NCBI RefSeq assembly: GCF_051014685.1 | Contig: NC_135054.1 | Location: forward strand, 5,956,001-6,020,000 | Reading direction: 5' to 3' | From: Ptiloglossa arizonensis | Taxonomy: Eukaryota; Arthropoda; Insecta; Hymenoptera; Colletidae | DNA length: 64,000 nucleotides | Shown: positions 48,288 to 61,120 of the stretch, piece by piece | Position numbering within the stretch: the stretch's first letter is position 1 | How the letters are laid out: each line of letters opens with the position of its first letter | The notes under the pieces: model-generated | The model's input: the letters and a program-made list of their open reading frames with translations, nothing else | What the model was told of the DNA's origin: nothing | Database searches by the model: none | Position numbers and translations under genes: made by a program

Positions 48288-51200
48288 CTGTTCAAGGGGG
48301 AAATGGGTAGTAGAGAGCACAGACGTCGATTCGATTCTACGATCGGCTGTATCGTTTGAGAATGTGGACGCGTGATAAAGTGAAGATTTCAAGCGTATAC
48401 GAAGAGACATGGAACGTGATGACGATAATAGCGAGGCGTCGTTACGTGAATACAAACGATGCGATTTTATGCAGTCGGACGACATTTTACGGAGTGTGGG
48501 TACATTCGATATGGTTACTTTACTTCGAGAAGCGACAACGAAACGAATGCTGGAACAAAGGACTACCGCAGCTATGTATGTATGTATGTATGTGTATTCA
48601 TATCGTGAGGAGTAATCTCTTCCGGCGACACACGAACCATATTCGTACACGTGTAAAGTAGAACGGTTAAAAGAAGCTGCACGGACCAATTGCGGAAACA
48701 GAACTTTCAAATTCCACGATCGTTATGTCGTTCTGACGGAGATTACCTGAAACGTTCCTGCTTATCGAGGTACGGTTACTTGTTTGTCTTGAAGTCTGCT
48801 ATTTGCGTTCACTTTGACTACGAACCAGCAATGAAAAATGGAGACTCGAACGATGGTTCGTATTAGCTCTTAAACGATCTCGCTTGCGCTTACACGTCCC
48901 AGTTCGAAGAACATACAATGATGACGATGGTAATGGTAACGATAATAACGGAAATGATCATGATGCCGATGATGATTCGCCGTGCGGCACACAATTTCAA
49001 ACCAAGTCAGACGCGACACCGATCGAAATCGTCCAATAATTCAATCTACAATGATGACGATGGTAATGGTAATGGTAATGACAATTTGAAAATGATTATG
49101 ATGGTAACGATGATCCGTCCCGTGCGATACACGATATCGATCAAAGTCAGAAGCGATAGTGGTCGAAACGTTGAACGATCGGATGTATGATATGACACGG
49201 AGTTAAAAATAAAGCAACGACGTTCTACGTAAAGTCGAAGAACTTACCCTCTGACGGAAGATCAATTTATACACGTTTCTGGCGAACATGGAGCTAGCCG
49301 AAAGGATGCTACTATCTGCCGAAGACATCACTGCTGCCGATACTGCGCCTAACCCGAAAAAGGAAACGAAATCTGGTGTCAAATACTGCAAAACCATTGG
49401 TAGAATCATGCTTGTTTGATCCACGGTTAAAGGATAAGGACCGGTGTATCCCGTTTCGTTCCAAGCTACAACAGAGTTTAAAAATCTTACCGTTACTACA
49501 AATGTATGATACATGGAAATTGCATATATTCGATGCAAATCGTTTATAAAATATCGTTACTCTGAACGATAGTCCCCGGTTACATGAATCAATGGAATCA
49601 TTCCTACCGCTGTGTGCTCTAATAAAAATTAAACTTATGAATATTATTATTATTATTGTTATTGTTATCATTATTAAACATCTTTATTGAGCACACAAAT
49701 AAAGTGTACGTGTATTGTAAATAATATGAAGAATAATTTGGAGTAATTTAAATCCAATCTCGAAGATATTATAGAAACAAATGCAAACAATTAAATATGA
49801 AACGGATGAAATAAATTGGAGAAATAAATCAAACTGGAGAGAAAGAGTTGTGCAAACTATTAATGGATGAAAAATCTGGTGTTGTGTTTGAGCACAGAGT
49901 GATTTGGAAAACAAACGTGAGATTGAGCTGATGAAAATAAATTGAAACACAACATATTTCGGGTTATTTTTAACTATACGTGATAGAAAACTTTGAGAAA
50001 TGATTTGCACGACTTGTAATTAAAAACAGAATGCGGTCAAACTCGGTTGAACTTATTTTCATCGAAAAAACTTTATCAATCCATTAGTAATAGTTTCATA
50101 ACGATGTCATGAAAAATTGTAATTTTGCGTTAGTGGTTCGTAATGCACGTAATGCAAAATTTTTTCTGTGAATCCCATTCACTTTCTTCGTACGAAGAAA
50201 CGTACAAGACTCGATTACAGATCGAGATAAATCTAGGTCGATAGGTCGATTCGTGGAACAAAAATATTATTTATTCCGTTTGTATGTTATCGAGTCAACT
50301 CCATTCCATTGTGTATTACCGGGGACTACCGTATGTGAGTACACATTAGAAATTTGTGTCAATGACGTTCAAAACAAGAAAAAAGATTAAACACGTACTC
50401 TCCCTCCTCCCCCAAAGTAAATATGTACTGTGTAAATGATACATCTTAATTTCAACTGTCTGAAAAGTACCAGTGTACGTGGCCAGAAGCTTTTCATATC
50501 GTTAAAACTTTCATAAGTTAAAGATAAAGTAAGATACATATATTAAATATTATTAAATGATTCGTGCTCTCGTATTAGAATAAAGTAAAACACGATATAA
50601 TCTTGACGAGTAAATTAGAACAATTTTTGCGTTTCAAAGACTGATTTTTATAAGCGCTCGTAAAAAATTTGAAAATAAAAAAATAGTGAAATGAATTGTA
50701 ATAATTGTAGTACAAAGATTACGATTTGTCCAAACAAAATTATAATATGAATAGTACATTGTGTGTAAAAGAATGTACCAAATCTATGTAGATAAAAAAG
50801 AAAAAAAAGTATGCTATTTGAAGCCAGCACGCATAATGGAAATGATAACATTGATAGAGCCATCGATATTTATTTATCCGGCAAAAGGACCACGAATAAA
50901 ATTAAAAGACACAACACGGAGATACAACAAAATGTGATGATAAACATTACATAGCAATACCAAGGATATATCGAGTAATAAACATTATTAGAAATAAGCG
51001 TTACAAATCATTTATGAAAAGTTCGACGTTACCAGTGTTTCCAGTGTATAATATATGTAACATTATTTACTTCGATTATTAGTATAGTAACACAGAAAAC
51101 TTTTTTATTTTCGTCGGTTTTATGCGGACTCCATAAATTGAAATACTCGTATAAAAAAAAATTAATAATCTACTAATTGTATCTACGAAGAGCCAATAAT

Positions 51201-54200
51201 CCTTTTAAAAATCATAATTTGCGTTGCTGTGAAACATATATGTATAACTTTTCTCGTATTGTGTATAATAAAACTTCCGCTCTGACCGATTTGTATATTT
51301 GTAAACGTGCACTTTTCATTTATTTCGTGTGTAAAAGTGAAGCTCATTCGAGGTTCAATTATACGCTTTTTGATTTAAGAACCAGGTAGCAGCAAAGGAA
51401 TGCCATTGTTCCGTATATGTATCGCGATACGGTGAGATAAAAAGTGTTCCGTGTCCAAAGAAGTTTTTTTCTTTTCTTTCTTTTTAATGTGAAGAAATCT
51501 TCTAAAAGATGCCCCGGACCCCTCGGGGCTGGGGTGTCTAAAGAAGCTTGGGAAACGCTGTCCTTGACGCGTGTGTTCAGCAAGAACTTGTTTGTCTTTT
51601 TTTACCGGAATAAAAATACACAAGATACCGATACGGTGTATCGCATTAGTTCCGGTGATTCTATTGTATTCCGTGTTACTGGACGAGTCGCATTACTACC
51701 CTCGCCCTCGCAACGAGAACGCCATATGACAAAATCCCACGCTATTGTACACGCTGTGGGATATCAAGGCACCCTTCGCCCACACACCCTTCCGTTAGAG
51801 CACCGACTCTCTTAGCCCTGGAACCTTGTAAATACCAGCAGTTCTCTCTCTGCAATAGTACGAAATGTCAAGTAGCCTACGAATGTTGTGGCTGAGGGAG
51901 AGGGGTGGATACGGAGCAAACCGGGTCTAATTCAATCCCCTTTAGCTTCGGGGACCCATGAAACATGTTTCTGTCCTCTTGAGCCAAACAAGGAGAAACA
52001 GCGTGTAGAAAAAGGCACAAAAACGATGTCGAATTTATTATCACTACAGTGAAATTAGAGCTCCTTATTACGGGTGCCTTGGAACATTTAAGCGGTTCGA
52101 GTAAATAATTTTAGTCATTTCACGAAAGGAACAAATGTTCGGATTCAAACTGTTTCGTTACGAATTCTTTTTCTTGACCGAGTATATCTTTTACTTTCGA
52201 ACCCATAGGCAAGCAAAGTATTTTAATCAAGAAATTTTGAAAACATTTTTTGAAAGCAATTTTAAATCGACGCGACTTTTGAAAATATACTAGTTCAATC
52301 ACAAAGATGCACATTTCTAATCACGTGTTGTCTATTAAAAAAAAACATTTTGCACTGAATGTTTGTACGCATATGTCCGATCTTAATGGAATTTTTATCT
52401 CTAACTTTAGGTTCTCGTCTCAAAATCTAGTTTTATTTTACTAAAAATCGACACTCGCTCTTTTTAGTTCTCTGTGCCTTTCTGATACATATTCGTTACT
52501 TGTAAAATTTGTTTTACCATTTTTCTACCTGCTCTATCAAAGAAAACAATCAATGTAATCTTATTTATTATATGCTTAAACTATATTTTCTTCTAATGAA
52601 AATGTGAGTACGGTAACAAAATTTACCAAACGAGTATGATATATAGTAAAGTTTATAGAAAGAGAGGTTTATAATATTCATAATACGAATAACCTTCCTT
52701 ATATATTTTGCACAACAAGGAGGGTTGTATAAATAAGTAATCCAAGGACAAGATAAAAATACGTAGAAAGAACGTTGTCTGTAGATAGCGAACAATGTAG
52801 CGTAGTTCGCTATACGCAACGTATAGATGCGCGAAGAAAAACTTCGTTTAAACGACACTGATACTTTACAGACAAAGGTGTGCTTCAAATGAAAATAAAT
52901 CGAAATATTCTAAGCAATTAAATACCGATACTACATATTGAAATATAAACATGGAACATTGACACTTACGCGTTGCTTTGGCGATTGCTCCGATCAAGAC
53001 AGGCGGAATAGCCATCAGGATACAACCTATCGCAGCCACATAACTCAACACTTGGGCTCTTCCTGCCGTTTTCGAAGACAAGACCCGTTGAAAGTACACT
53101 TGCCACGGAATGCCACCGAATATCAACAAGAGCCCGTAATCTACGTAAGACCAATATTCCTCCGGCTCCACTTCACCGATCCAATCCACATCCATGGAAC
53201 TAAGGGATTCTACCTTCGGATTCGACCAGGCGAAAGGAATACACATCCACTATAATAGAAATAACACTGTTTCTTCGGCAACTGCGTGTCAAATAACGTT
53301 TAATTTCTTTTATAATAGCATATACAAGGTGGGTGAAGTTTGAATTATTTGGTGGAAATAAATCGAAAACGTAAAATACATTCTTTTTTTAAATAAGCTT
53401 TGCTTTCCGAGGAAAATTATTTTAAAAATTCGTTGGACACGTACGCGATTTAGCACAACTCAGCCAACGCATTTATCGCTCAGGTGTGAACAATTAAAAT
53501 GGATAAAATCGCGTGTGATGATTATAATATTACAAACGCGTTAAGCAAATCGATTGATATTTATGGAAAAATGTCAACTCACACCACATTAAACATGAAC
53601 AGTTTAAATACCAATTTTGGGATACATACATACGTATTGGAACTTTTCCTTTCATAAATTTCTTCAAAGGTTTTAACGTATACAACTTACTTCAATGATT
53701 TTTAGTGCAAACGAGCTTTTATTTTTAAGTACGATTGAGTACAACATAACTAACGCCCCTGTCCATTACTCATTATTTTTATTTATGTTTGCGTTTGTAA
53801 ATATTAATGATCGTATGGTATTTATCTTCCGTCGACTTTATTGTTTTCTATCCATGTTAAAACCGATTAAAATATCTAAAAAAAATGAATACGACGTCAG
53901 TCTTAGGCAAGCTATTTATTTATTTATTTATTTAAGATATTTTGAGTCATTTTCAATTAAAGGAAAAGTATCGTAACCATACACAATAAGGGGAAAAAAT
54001 TAAATAAAAACACATATGTAACTGTTTATTCTTCTATCTTATCAATAATACACTGTTATAATTACAAATTATGAAATTTTCAGGCTATTTAATGTTGGAG
54101 AATGTTTATACGACGTTTCGATTTCTTTATTATTTTAGATTCTCATTGGGTACAAAAGAAATAGATTCTGCATACAAAAGCTAAGGAAAGAAAGTGAAAG

Positions 54201-57200
54201 CAACAAAAACATCAGATATAAAATAGGTATAACAAAACAGATAATACGATATCGTTGTTAATGGTTACGAACACCAACACAAGTGGAAGTAATGAATAAT
54301 AGACAGACATGTCCGCCAAGTTGTACAAGATCGCACGTGTCCCCGACAAATGTTTAAAATCAATTTTCTCGAAAACAAAGCCTCTTATGAAAAAGTGGTA
54401 TTCCATACTTTCGATCTATTCTCACCTTACCCACATAGTATTGGAGAGACCAAAAATATTCTGATTAGAGAATAAGTATCAATAAAAGTTTTCATACTTG
54501 AAAAACTTTTATTAAGAAATATTCCGATCTAGAGGTCTCTAAATACATTGTTTACGACTCAAAAAATTGCAAAAGTATCACTAAAAATTGAATTTTAAGT
54601 TTTTACGACTCCACGATTTACTTCCACGATCTTTCGAAATATTTCATATCATTCATTCTAGCTGAGACGATAGCCAATCAAAAATAAATTTGAAAAAGTT
54701 TGAAACGGTGGACTCGGATAATTAACAAAAACCAAATTGCAGTGCAGAAATTTCGAAACACAATGTCTATGACAATCTTTATCTCGTAGAATATTGAAGT
54801 TGATCGTTTAAATTTCCCGTTGCACTTAATTGAAACTTGAATAAATATTTGTTAAATTCTTCGATGGTTTATGTTTAAAACGCTGTTTTAAAATAGCTAA
54901 ACGTTATAATTGTTGCTTGTTGTTAAACGTTATAATCTAATGCACATGCATTATAATTGTTGAAAATATATAAGGACCTTTAATACGATTCACGTATTTT
55001 CCAAGGAATGTAAATTGAATTATATTTGATCCACTTGATATTTCGTGCCTGGAGATAAAGATTATACTGTAATAGTCTTATTATCGAGAATTACATGGGA
55101 ATTCAAAGGGAACGCGATAAAACGACTAATCTGCACAACTAGCGTTGAGAGGATTCCTTTTTAAGTAAAATAATTATTTGCAGATAGAAATACAGTCAAT
55201 AGTATCCTTGACTTGTAACCAATGTTGCAATTCATTGGCTTATAGTACATCGTTGCTGAATAATTATCTCATAGAAGGTCTGATTTTATCGCTATTAATA
55301 AAAGTAAATGGATAACCATCAAAGGCGATTTTACAATCAACGAAACATAAATATTTACGCCCACATTTACACCGAAAAGTATATCTGTCAATAAAGAACT
55401 TTAGAAATTTAAAAAAATGAGATTTGTAATATTGAATAATACAAATACGCTAATCGGGAAATAAGCAATAAGAAACGAAGAAATACAATTAAAGAAAAGT
55501 ATATATTAGAAACATTGAAAAATAAAAGAATCGCTGGTTTTTCATGAGCAATATTTAACTAGAAAATGTAAAATGTAAAATTTTGTATAATTATTTTTGT
55601 CAGTATGCTATCTAAAATATACCTGAACAATCTTCGTTTAATAAATTATCACCATAATTGTAATAAACTGTATCATTTATTATTTATCTCTTGAACTAGG
55701 AGTTTATATATTTAATATTACTGTAAAACGTATAAGATGCACATTTCGAGGAATATTAACAAAACTAAAGTATAAAAAATATTTGCACCTTATAGAGTAT
55801 CAAAAATAGATTTTCATGTGTCAAAAGTAGGCTACAAATAATCCTTCGTTGCTTCTTAGAATGATCTTAATCTGATGAAGTTTGTAAGGAATAATAGTCT
55901 GACAATGTTCTTGAGCAAAGTAGGTCACTGCCTACATAGCATCTGACAAATTTGGTAATATAAATACTTGCAGTGCCTAAGCCCTAATATCGATCTGGTA
56001 AAGCTACCTTCGCCACAGGATTCGGCAATTTAATTGAGCAATTTAACAAAACGAAAATAATGCGAAATCTTGTCAAGCTACTCCGTTCATTGATATAAAG
56101 CAATAGGTTTATACGCACAATATAATATAACTATTTTTCTTGTTAGAAAAATACATTTGTGTTACAAACTTGGTAATAATATATCAAAAGAAATGTAATC
56201 ATCGAAAATATGATTGAAAGTTTCGAGTATTCTTTTTTTAACCAAATCGTTACACGACGCTAACAAATTTAATTAATCGCGTTGAATACTTGCCACGAAT
56301 TAAATTATACTCTTTCTAGCTTCAATAAATCCACAATACAGTACAATAAATATATACAATAAATTCTTGAAAAGAAACATTCCACTTTGTATCAGTTTTA
56401 AAGTAACAAAGAGAACGTGTTGTAAACAACTATTAAAAATCAATCTCAGTCTGAGATCGAAAGTCAGAAATGTACGTTAACATTACGCAGAAAGGTTTTT
56501 CAACTTACCAGCCCGATGAAGATGCAAAAAAGCTGAATAACGTCAGTATAAGCAACAGAATAAAGACCTCCGAAGAGAGTGTAAAAAACTGCGATACAGG
56601 CGCTCAAAATAACAGATGCACCCTGGTTCATATCGATGATGACTGCTAATGTAGCACCTAGAGCTGCTAAAATACCCGCAGCCCAGAAGACCTCGCCACA
56701 AAGGGCAGGAAGAAACAAAAGACCTCCCATGCGTTCACCAAACGCATCTTGAAGAGGATCTAACATCGTGATGTACCCCTGTTCCCGCATTTTGTTTGCG
56801 AAGAATATACCACCTGGAACAAAACAATCAACCACACGGTATTTCTTATTACTAAAATATTATCCGTACGAACCAGGGCTATAAACCAGGGTTCCTTTGT
56901 TAAATCGTTAAGGGATCTTTCTTACTCGGTCCATAAGAACCAATAAGGACAAATAATGATTCAACTCGAACAAAATTATATTTCAACATTTCGATTGTAC
57001 GTAGTACTGTCTCGTTCGAGAATCATGTTTCAAATATCTTACAAATAAAAGAAATCAAAAATTAAATGGATCTACGATAAAAATTTATCAATAACGAAAG
57101 ACGATGAATCATATTTTAGAACATAAAAAATGAAACTGTTAAACATCGAGCGGTTAAAACTCAATAACTTATCTACTTATACGATATGCGAATTTCATTC

Positions 57201-58873
57201 TTTATATTTCGTATTTGTATGTAAATACCTAAATATGGTTCGTTATATTTTTATTATTTATATAGTTGCCCAATTTCAAATTTGTCTTATTTTTAAGATA
57301 TCTCCAACATAATTCCAGAGAAATTAAAATGTGACTGTGTTTGATCCGAATCATTTGCTCTTAGCTAAATAAGGAAAACCTTTTTACAATTATTTGTTAA
57401 TATCAAAGAGCCGAAGAAAGAAAAACAAATCTAAATTGAGTATTCTTTGTTAGCGTACACACATTATTCGATACAATCATTTAGAAACTTCATTACAACA
57501 TCTTGCTTATACTACAATTTCAATGAATGAATATATGTGAGTTTATCTTTTCTCGAGACTACAAGGAATTTTACTTAAAAAGTTGCGTCTAAGTGGTTTT
57601 GTTATGACAACTCTACTACCAGTTTATGCTACGTCGCAAGAATGCAAAGTTTTCGAACGAGTATAAGATTTCTAATGTCCAAGAAATAAAACCTTGTTAA
57701 TGTTCTTCACTGATAGTTTATCGAACCAACACGTTTAATTATAACGAAAGAAAAGGCGCCTATTCAAACTTGAACTTTATTCTTTATTTCAAATATGTTT
57801 ATATGTACATATTAATTATTTTCAGCTGTTAAATTGTTAATTGAATGGAAATTTGTATTCTTAAATAACTTTCGTCTTAAGCATCGTTATATAAAATACG
57901 TTAATATTTTAACTTTATTTATCTTTTCTCACAAGTATATGTCATTAAAATGTATTCAAATTTTATACAAGCTTTCGATGTCAACGGCAAAACACAATTA
58001 CATAAAAAGTAATACAAAAATTCACAGAAAATATTATCACAAATATAATATTATAATATTAGGAAAATTTAATCGGTTAGTATAAGAGTAATAGAAAAAA
58101 CCTTATTTAATGGAATTCTATGAATTGGCCATTGAAGATTTTATTTGTATTATCTACAAATAACCAGAATTAAAAGAATAATTATTAAAAAAAAAAAAAA
58201 ACAAAACAGTTGAACATAATTTCAATTTAGCAGTTGAAATTAATAACGAAACAATTACTAAGCGACTATTATAAGTAACGTAGAACGTTGAACGTTAATC
58301 CAAAACCGATGTAACATTTTGATCGATGATAGTTGCTGATAAATTGTACAATGATAATGAAAAAGATCGAAAGAATATTTAAAATTGTGTAAAAACTCGT
58401 TTGTTTCGAAAGTTTATCGGTAATAAAACGGTTTAAATTCGATATAAATTGTTCCTCGATGAAAGAGTGAAACACCCTTGGAGGTAAATAAATTGGAAGT
58501 AAATATTGTAAATAAAATTCCCAAGTAGATGAAATAAAATGGCAACGCGATCGATGAAAATGAAAATAAAGAAAGAGGAAAAGGCGTCGGAAAGCTTACC
58601 AAAAACAAGGCTGAGGGCATATCCGAATGGCGCCTGACACCAAACGAGTCCTCTCGTGTAGATCGCTTCGGCGGTACCGTTGATATAACCACCGCCGACC
58701 CAAGTCGCCGTCATCGTAAATATTCCAACGAACAGTCCAATTGAGCGACCCGCTAGCATGACTTCTTCCTCGGAGTCGTTCCCGGCTTCTTTCTTCCTGG
58801 CCGCCCATATTCCTACGCCTAGGATCAGCACGTAGAATAGGACGATTGAGATAATACCGGCAATGTTGATCAT
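47571..58873 (-). CDS. ChT: High-affinity choline transporter 1 (SLC5A7 family)
   Basis: Five coding exons (58,873-58,600; 56,813-56,509; 53,249-52,970; 49,465-49,248; 48,287-47,571) join in phase with GT-AG introns to 597 residues, against 580 for human CHT1. It is a sodium-coupled transporter of the SSS family that takes choline into cholinergic terminals, the rate-limiting step for acetylcholine. Visible features: start MINIAG with TM1, [10 protein letters not shown], the [15 protein letters not shown] sodium-site region, [56 protein letters not shown], a conserved glycosylation-type WNET after IAKATP, and [18 protein letters not shown]. The transmembrane core is followed by a cytosolic tail with a run of seven Gly, ending SQSSTAF. 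The ATG choice matches the family's N-terminus. Convergent with the resilin-like gene. Confidence 0.95.
48572..48594. repeat. (TATG)n microsatellite in ChT intron 5
   Basis: Five TATG units and a TGTG end lie inside the intron 48,288-49,247. No functional reading. Confidence 0.9.
48917..49170. repeat. 132-bp diverged tandem duplication in ChT intron
   Basis: CAATGATGACGATGGTAATG begins units at 48,917 and 49,049. Later landmarks also pair (CGTGCGGCACAC with CGTGCGATACAC; CGATCGAAATCG with AGTGGTCGAAAC). Similarity is imperfect, so the copy is older than the other tandem duplications in the window. It ends about 80 bp before the donor of coding exon 4. Confidence 0.65.
49248..49465 (-). CDS. 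ChT: ChT coding exon 4
   Basis: Codons 287-359. Acceptor CTGTTGTAG|CTTGGAAC (split codon C|CT gives Pro); donor CAGAGG|GTAAGT. It encodes [36 protein letters not shown] and [20 protein letters not shown]. Intron 4 (49,466-52,969) includes a GC-richer patch at 51,400-52,010 with short hairpins (for example GCCCCG/CGGGGC near 51,511) but no gene. Confidence 0.95.
49641..49676. repeat. (ATT)n microsatellite
   Basis: An interrupted ATT/GTT triplet run in ChT intron 4, about 180 bp from the exon 4 acceptor. Confidence 0.85.
52970..53249 (-). CDS. ChT: ChT coding exon 3
   Basis: Codons 194-286 plus one base. Acceptor TTCTATTATAG|TGGATGTG; donor CAACGC|GTAAGT. It encodes [16 protein letters not shown], the [19 protein letters not shown] region, [17 protein letters not shown] and [10 protein letters not shown]. 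Intron 3 to the right (53,250-56,508) carries the dispersed inverted repeat cluster. Confidence 0.95.
53335..54430. repeat. Dispersed repeat family, inverted cluster (copy B)
   Basis: This lies in ChT intron 3. Segment 53,335-53,480 (+) matches 54,430-54,280 on the - strand (shared order: AATA(A/G)ATCGAAA, a GCTTTG(C/T)TTTC core, TTGATTTTAAA-like, then GGACACGT). Segment 53,695-53,830 (+) matches the inner part of the minus-strand arm; translations share (Y/V)HYSLFL or VYYSLLP and then VNIND or VTINND. The same family occurs at 7,265-7,905 and weakly near 650-740. A (TTTA)n run sits at 53,912-53,934. I read it as a long-inverted-repeat element plus a second partial copy; family unknown. Confidence 0.5.
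56509..56813 (-). CDS. ChT: ChT coding exon 2
   Basis: Codons 92-193. Acceptor TTTGTTCCAG|GTGGTATA; donor GGGCTG|GTAAGT. It encodes [20 protein letters not shown] through [11 protein letters not shown], covering transmembrane segments with the most conserved stretches of the family. Confidence 0.95.
58600..58873 (-). CDS. ChT: ChT coding exon 1
   Basis: Codons 1-91 plus one base. The whole exon is 58,970-58,600: acceptor CTGCACACAG|GTATCC, 97 nt of 5' UTR, then ATG. The donor is TTTTTG|GTAAGC; the split Gly codon completes in the next exon. The frame is also open upstream of the ATG ([12 protein letters not shown]...), but the family start is MINIAG. Intron 2 follows (56,814-58,599), AT-rich with nothing recognisable. 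Confidence 0.93.
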
Positions 58874-58970
58874 CTTCGGTGAGTACGGGTCCACTTGCGT
58901 GAACTCGAACTGACGGAGACGCAAGTCCGAGAGGTTCGGCGGCCGATCGGATCTCGACAAGTTCGGATAC

Positions 58971-60235
58971 CTGTGTGCAGACAAGAAACATTGCCCCTGA
59001 AGCATCAAAGGTACCGATAAAGTATAATACAAAGAACACAAACGAAGAAAGAGCTACTACCGCGTTATCAAAATAACTTGATCGTTAAGACTTTAGCTTG
59101 GGAAATTCTCATTCTTTGTTCCATTGATTGATTCGCTCGCTGGGACGTTAATCGCCGTTGAAAACTACGAAGAATTTACGTTTTTTTTTTTTCGAAATTC
59201 AATCGCCTTGTATAAGTTTCATTTTGCTTTTCTACTCGATTAACGCTGCGGTCGATTCGCTCGCACCTAATGCGCGCAATTAAGTGTGAATTCTATGTTC
59301 CTACCCAGAAGGCATTTAAATCGCCTGGCTGGGCTGAATTCACCCTCTAATCCCATTAGTCCCGCTTTACCCTTCGCGGTACCCAGCTCTTGTACAAGGA
59401 ACACATAGCCGTACTGACATAAAAAAAAAAGAAAAAACAAAAATATCACACCGCGCGTAAACAAAGCACGAAGGTTCAAGGCCTCACCATTGAATGGAAT
59501 TGGCAAAGAAAATCGAAACGTTCGCACTGTTTAATTAGCGCGATGAAGATACTACCGATGAAATTTTCAAAGTTGGTACGTTATCGAAGCAACTATCGAT
59601 TCGTATTTGAGAAACGAAAATGCGTATCGGGCTTGATTTCTAACGTCCATTCGATCGTCGCAACAACAAGTCGATATAATGGGAGTTTCGTTGCCGTTCA
59701 ATGTGAACCGAGCATCTGTCACCAGTGAAGATCGTGATGCGAATTAAGGGTAAAGGTGTAATTAATTCGGGAGTCGTGCTTAAGAAAACATTTGCAAACA
59801 ATGGGAAAACTATGCAAACGTTCGGCTAGGAATCTCGGCGAAGAGTACGTTCGACCGACTATAAATTCTCCATAGTACGGAACAGATCGGTTACAATTGG
59901 TAGTTCCAGTAGTTGCAAGAAGCGTAAGAAGCATGCGCGGTGAAACGCGAACGGTTACAGAAGATTCTTTCTCTATAGGGTAATAACAACAAGTTCATGA
60001 TACCTCTGAAGACCCCGCGGTGTACAATCACGCAATAGCGGGGGACAGCCTCACACGGGTACCGGCGGCATGTCCTGATGACGGTCCTTCCAGATGACCG
60101 ACGACGACGGAGGATTGGGATTCGGGGGGCAGCAGTCACCCCACCGGAGCGAGGTCTTCTGGGAGGGGCTATTCCTTGTTCTAAACGCGAGGCCGCCCAT
60201 GGGCGCTGATGGCCATCGATTTTCACCCAACTCAC
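58971..60235. other. ChT intron 1, left part
   Basis: No recognised gene. A GC-richer patch lies at 59,280-59,410, and on the minus strand a frame ends MPPVPV at 60,051 (see the segment at 60,236). The rest is AT-rich intron. Confidence 0.45.
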
Positions 60236-60325
60236 CGAGCCTGCTGCTACCTTTGCTTCCTCCTCGATTTTCTCCTTCGCCCACGTTTCCCAGTACCGAT
60301 CGTGCGGATCAGTACGGTCCTTCAC
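60236..60325 (-). other. Exon-like segment of unknown gene or ChT UTR
   Basis: On the minus strand a good acceptor (GCTCTTTCAG|GTGAAGG) and a strong donor (GGCTCG|GTGAGT) bracket exactly 90 bp. The segment is open in one frame: VKDRTDPHDRYWETWAKEKI, then a Glu/Ala-rich end. Past the donor, another frame stays protein-like to a stop at 60,051 (GGLAFRTRNSPSQKTSLRWG, then PPNPNPPSSSVIWKDRH, ending PPVPV). It could be an alternative ChT 5' UTR exon. It is not in frame with ChT coding: joined to 58,970, the ATG would be one base off. It could instead be the last exon of another minus-strand gene with a one-base frameshift. I recognise no family. Confidence 0.35.
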
Positions 60326-60966
60326 CTGAAAGAGCGACGTGCATCCTTCCAGAAGTGTGCGTATTTCCTAAGAAACGAACGACAGCGGGTCTGGAGAACG
60401 GAAATACTTTCGAATCGTCTCGTCGAGGGTCGCAGTCGCTTAATAAGGCCCTCGGTCGTTGGATTCGATCGTAACTTAACACGACGCGATCGTGAACGTG
60501 TTGCAATTGAACCGTGTCTCGGCATTTGGGATTCTTTTTTCAAATTTAGACGTGAACGTTTATCGATGGTTATCGATATTCGTATTCCTGCGTGGTCAAC
60601 GATCTTCGTTCAACTTTGTTTATGTCGTTCAGGTGAAATACAATCGCCGGGTGTAGCATAGAAATGCGTCTTACGTAATCATTGAAGGAATCGGGTATTA
60701 CTTTTTCGAAACGAATGATTTCTCTTTGTTTTTTTTTTTTTTTTTCAAACAACAAATTCGACGAACGAATCGCTTTCTCCAACATGTTGCCTTTTTCATT
60801 GCCCTCCGAAACAGATGTTCGCGATCGCGGAATACAACTGTACCTGATTCACGTGTGGCGCGATCGATAAACTAAACTACATTTCACAGTACGGTAGCAG
60901 TGTCACGCATTTACATTATCGAATAACAACAGCAACGGACGAAACAAGACTAAACATTGACATCTA

Positions 60967-61023
60967 CACACCACACGCACGCACGCACGCACGCACGCAC
61001 GCACACACACACGCGCGCGCGCG
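60967..61023. repeat. Compound (CGCA)n-(CA)n-(CG)n microsatellite
   Basis: Alternating purine-pyrimidine run in ChT intron 1 about 100 bp from the donor of exon 1. The CG part is a potential Z-DNA former. Confidence 0.95.
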
Positions 61024-61120
61024 ATACTCTATCTTCAAAGCCATCAACGAAATCCACAAAAAAAAAAACTTATTCGCGAAACAGGCTACCGAAAGATCCA
61101 GGCTAGAAAAATCTACTTAC

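Noticed and set aside
51400..52010. A gene or structured RNA in the GC-richer part of ChT intron 4
   Set aside because: Short hairpins such as GCCCCG/CGGGGC and ATCCCAC/GTGGGAT occur, but stems are only 6-7 bp and no known RNA family fits.
58874..59041. Extending ChT upstream to an earlier start
   Set aside because: The frame is open, but the acceptor at 58,971 interrupts it and the family N-terminus begins at the ATG at 58,873.
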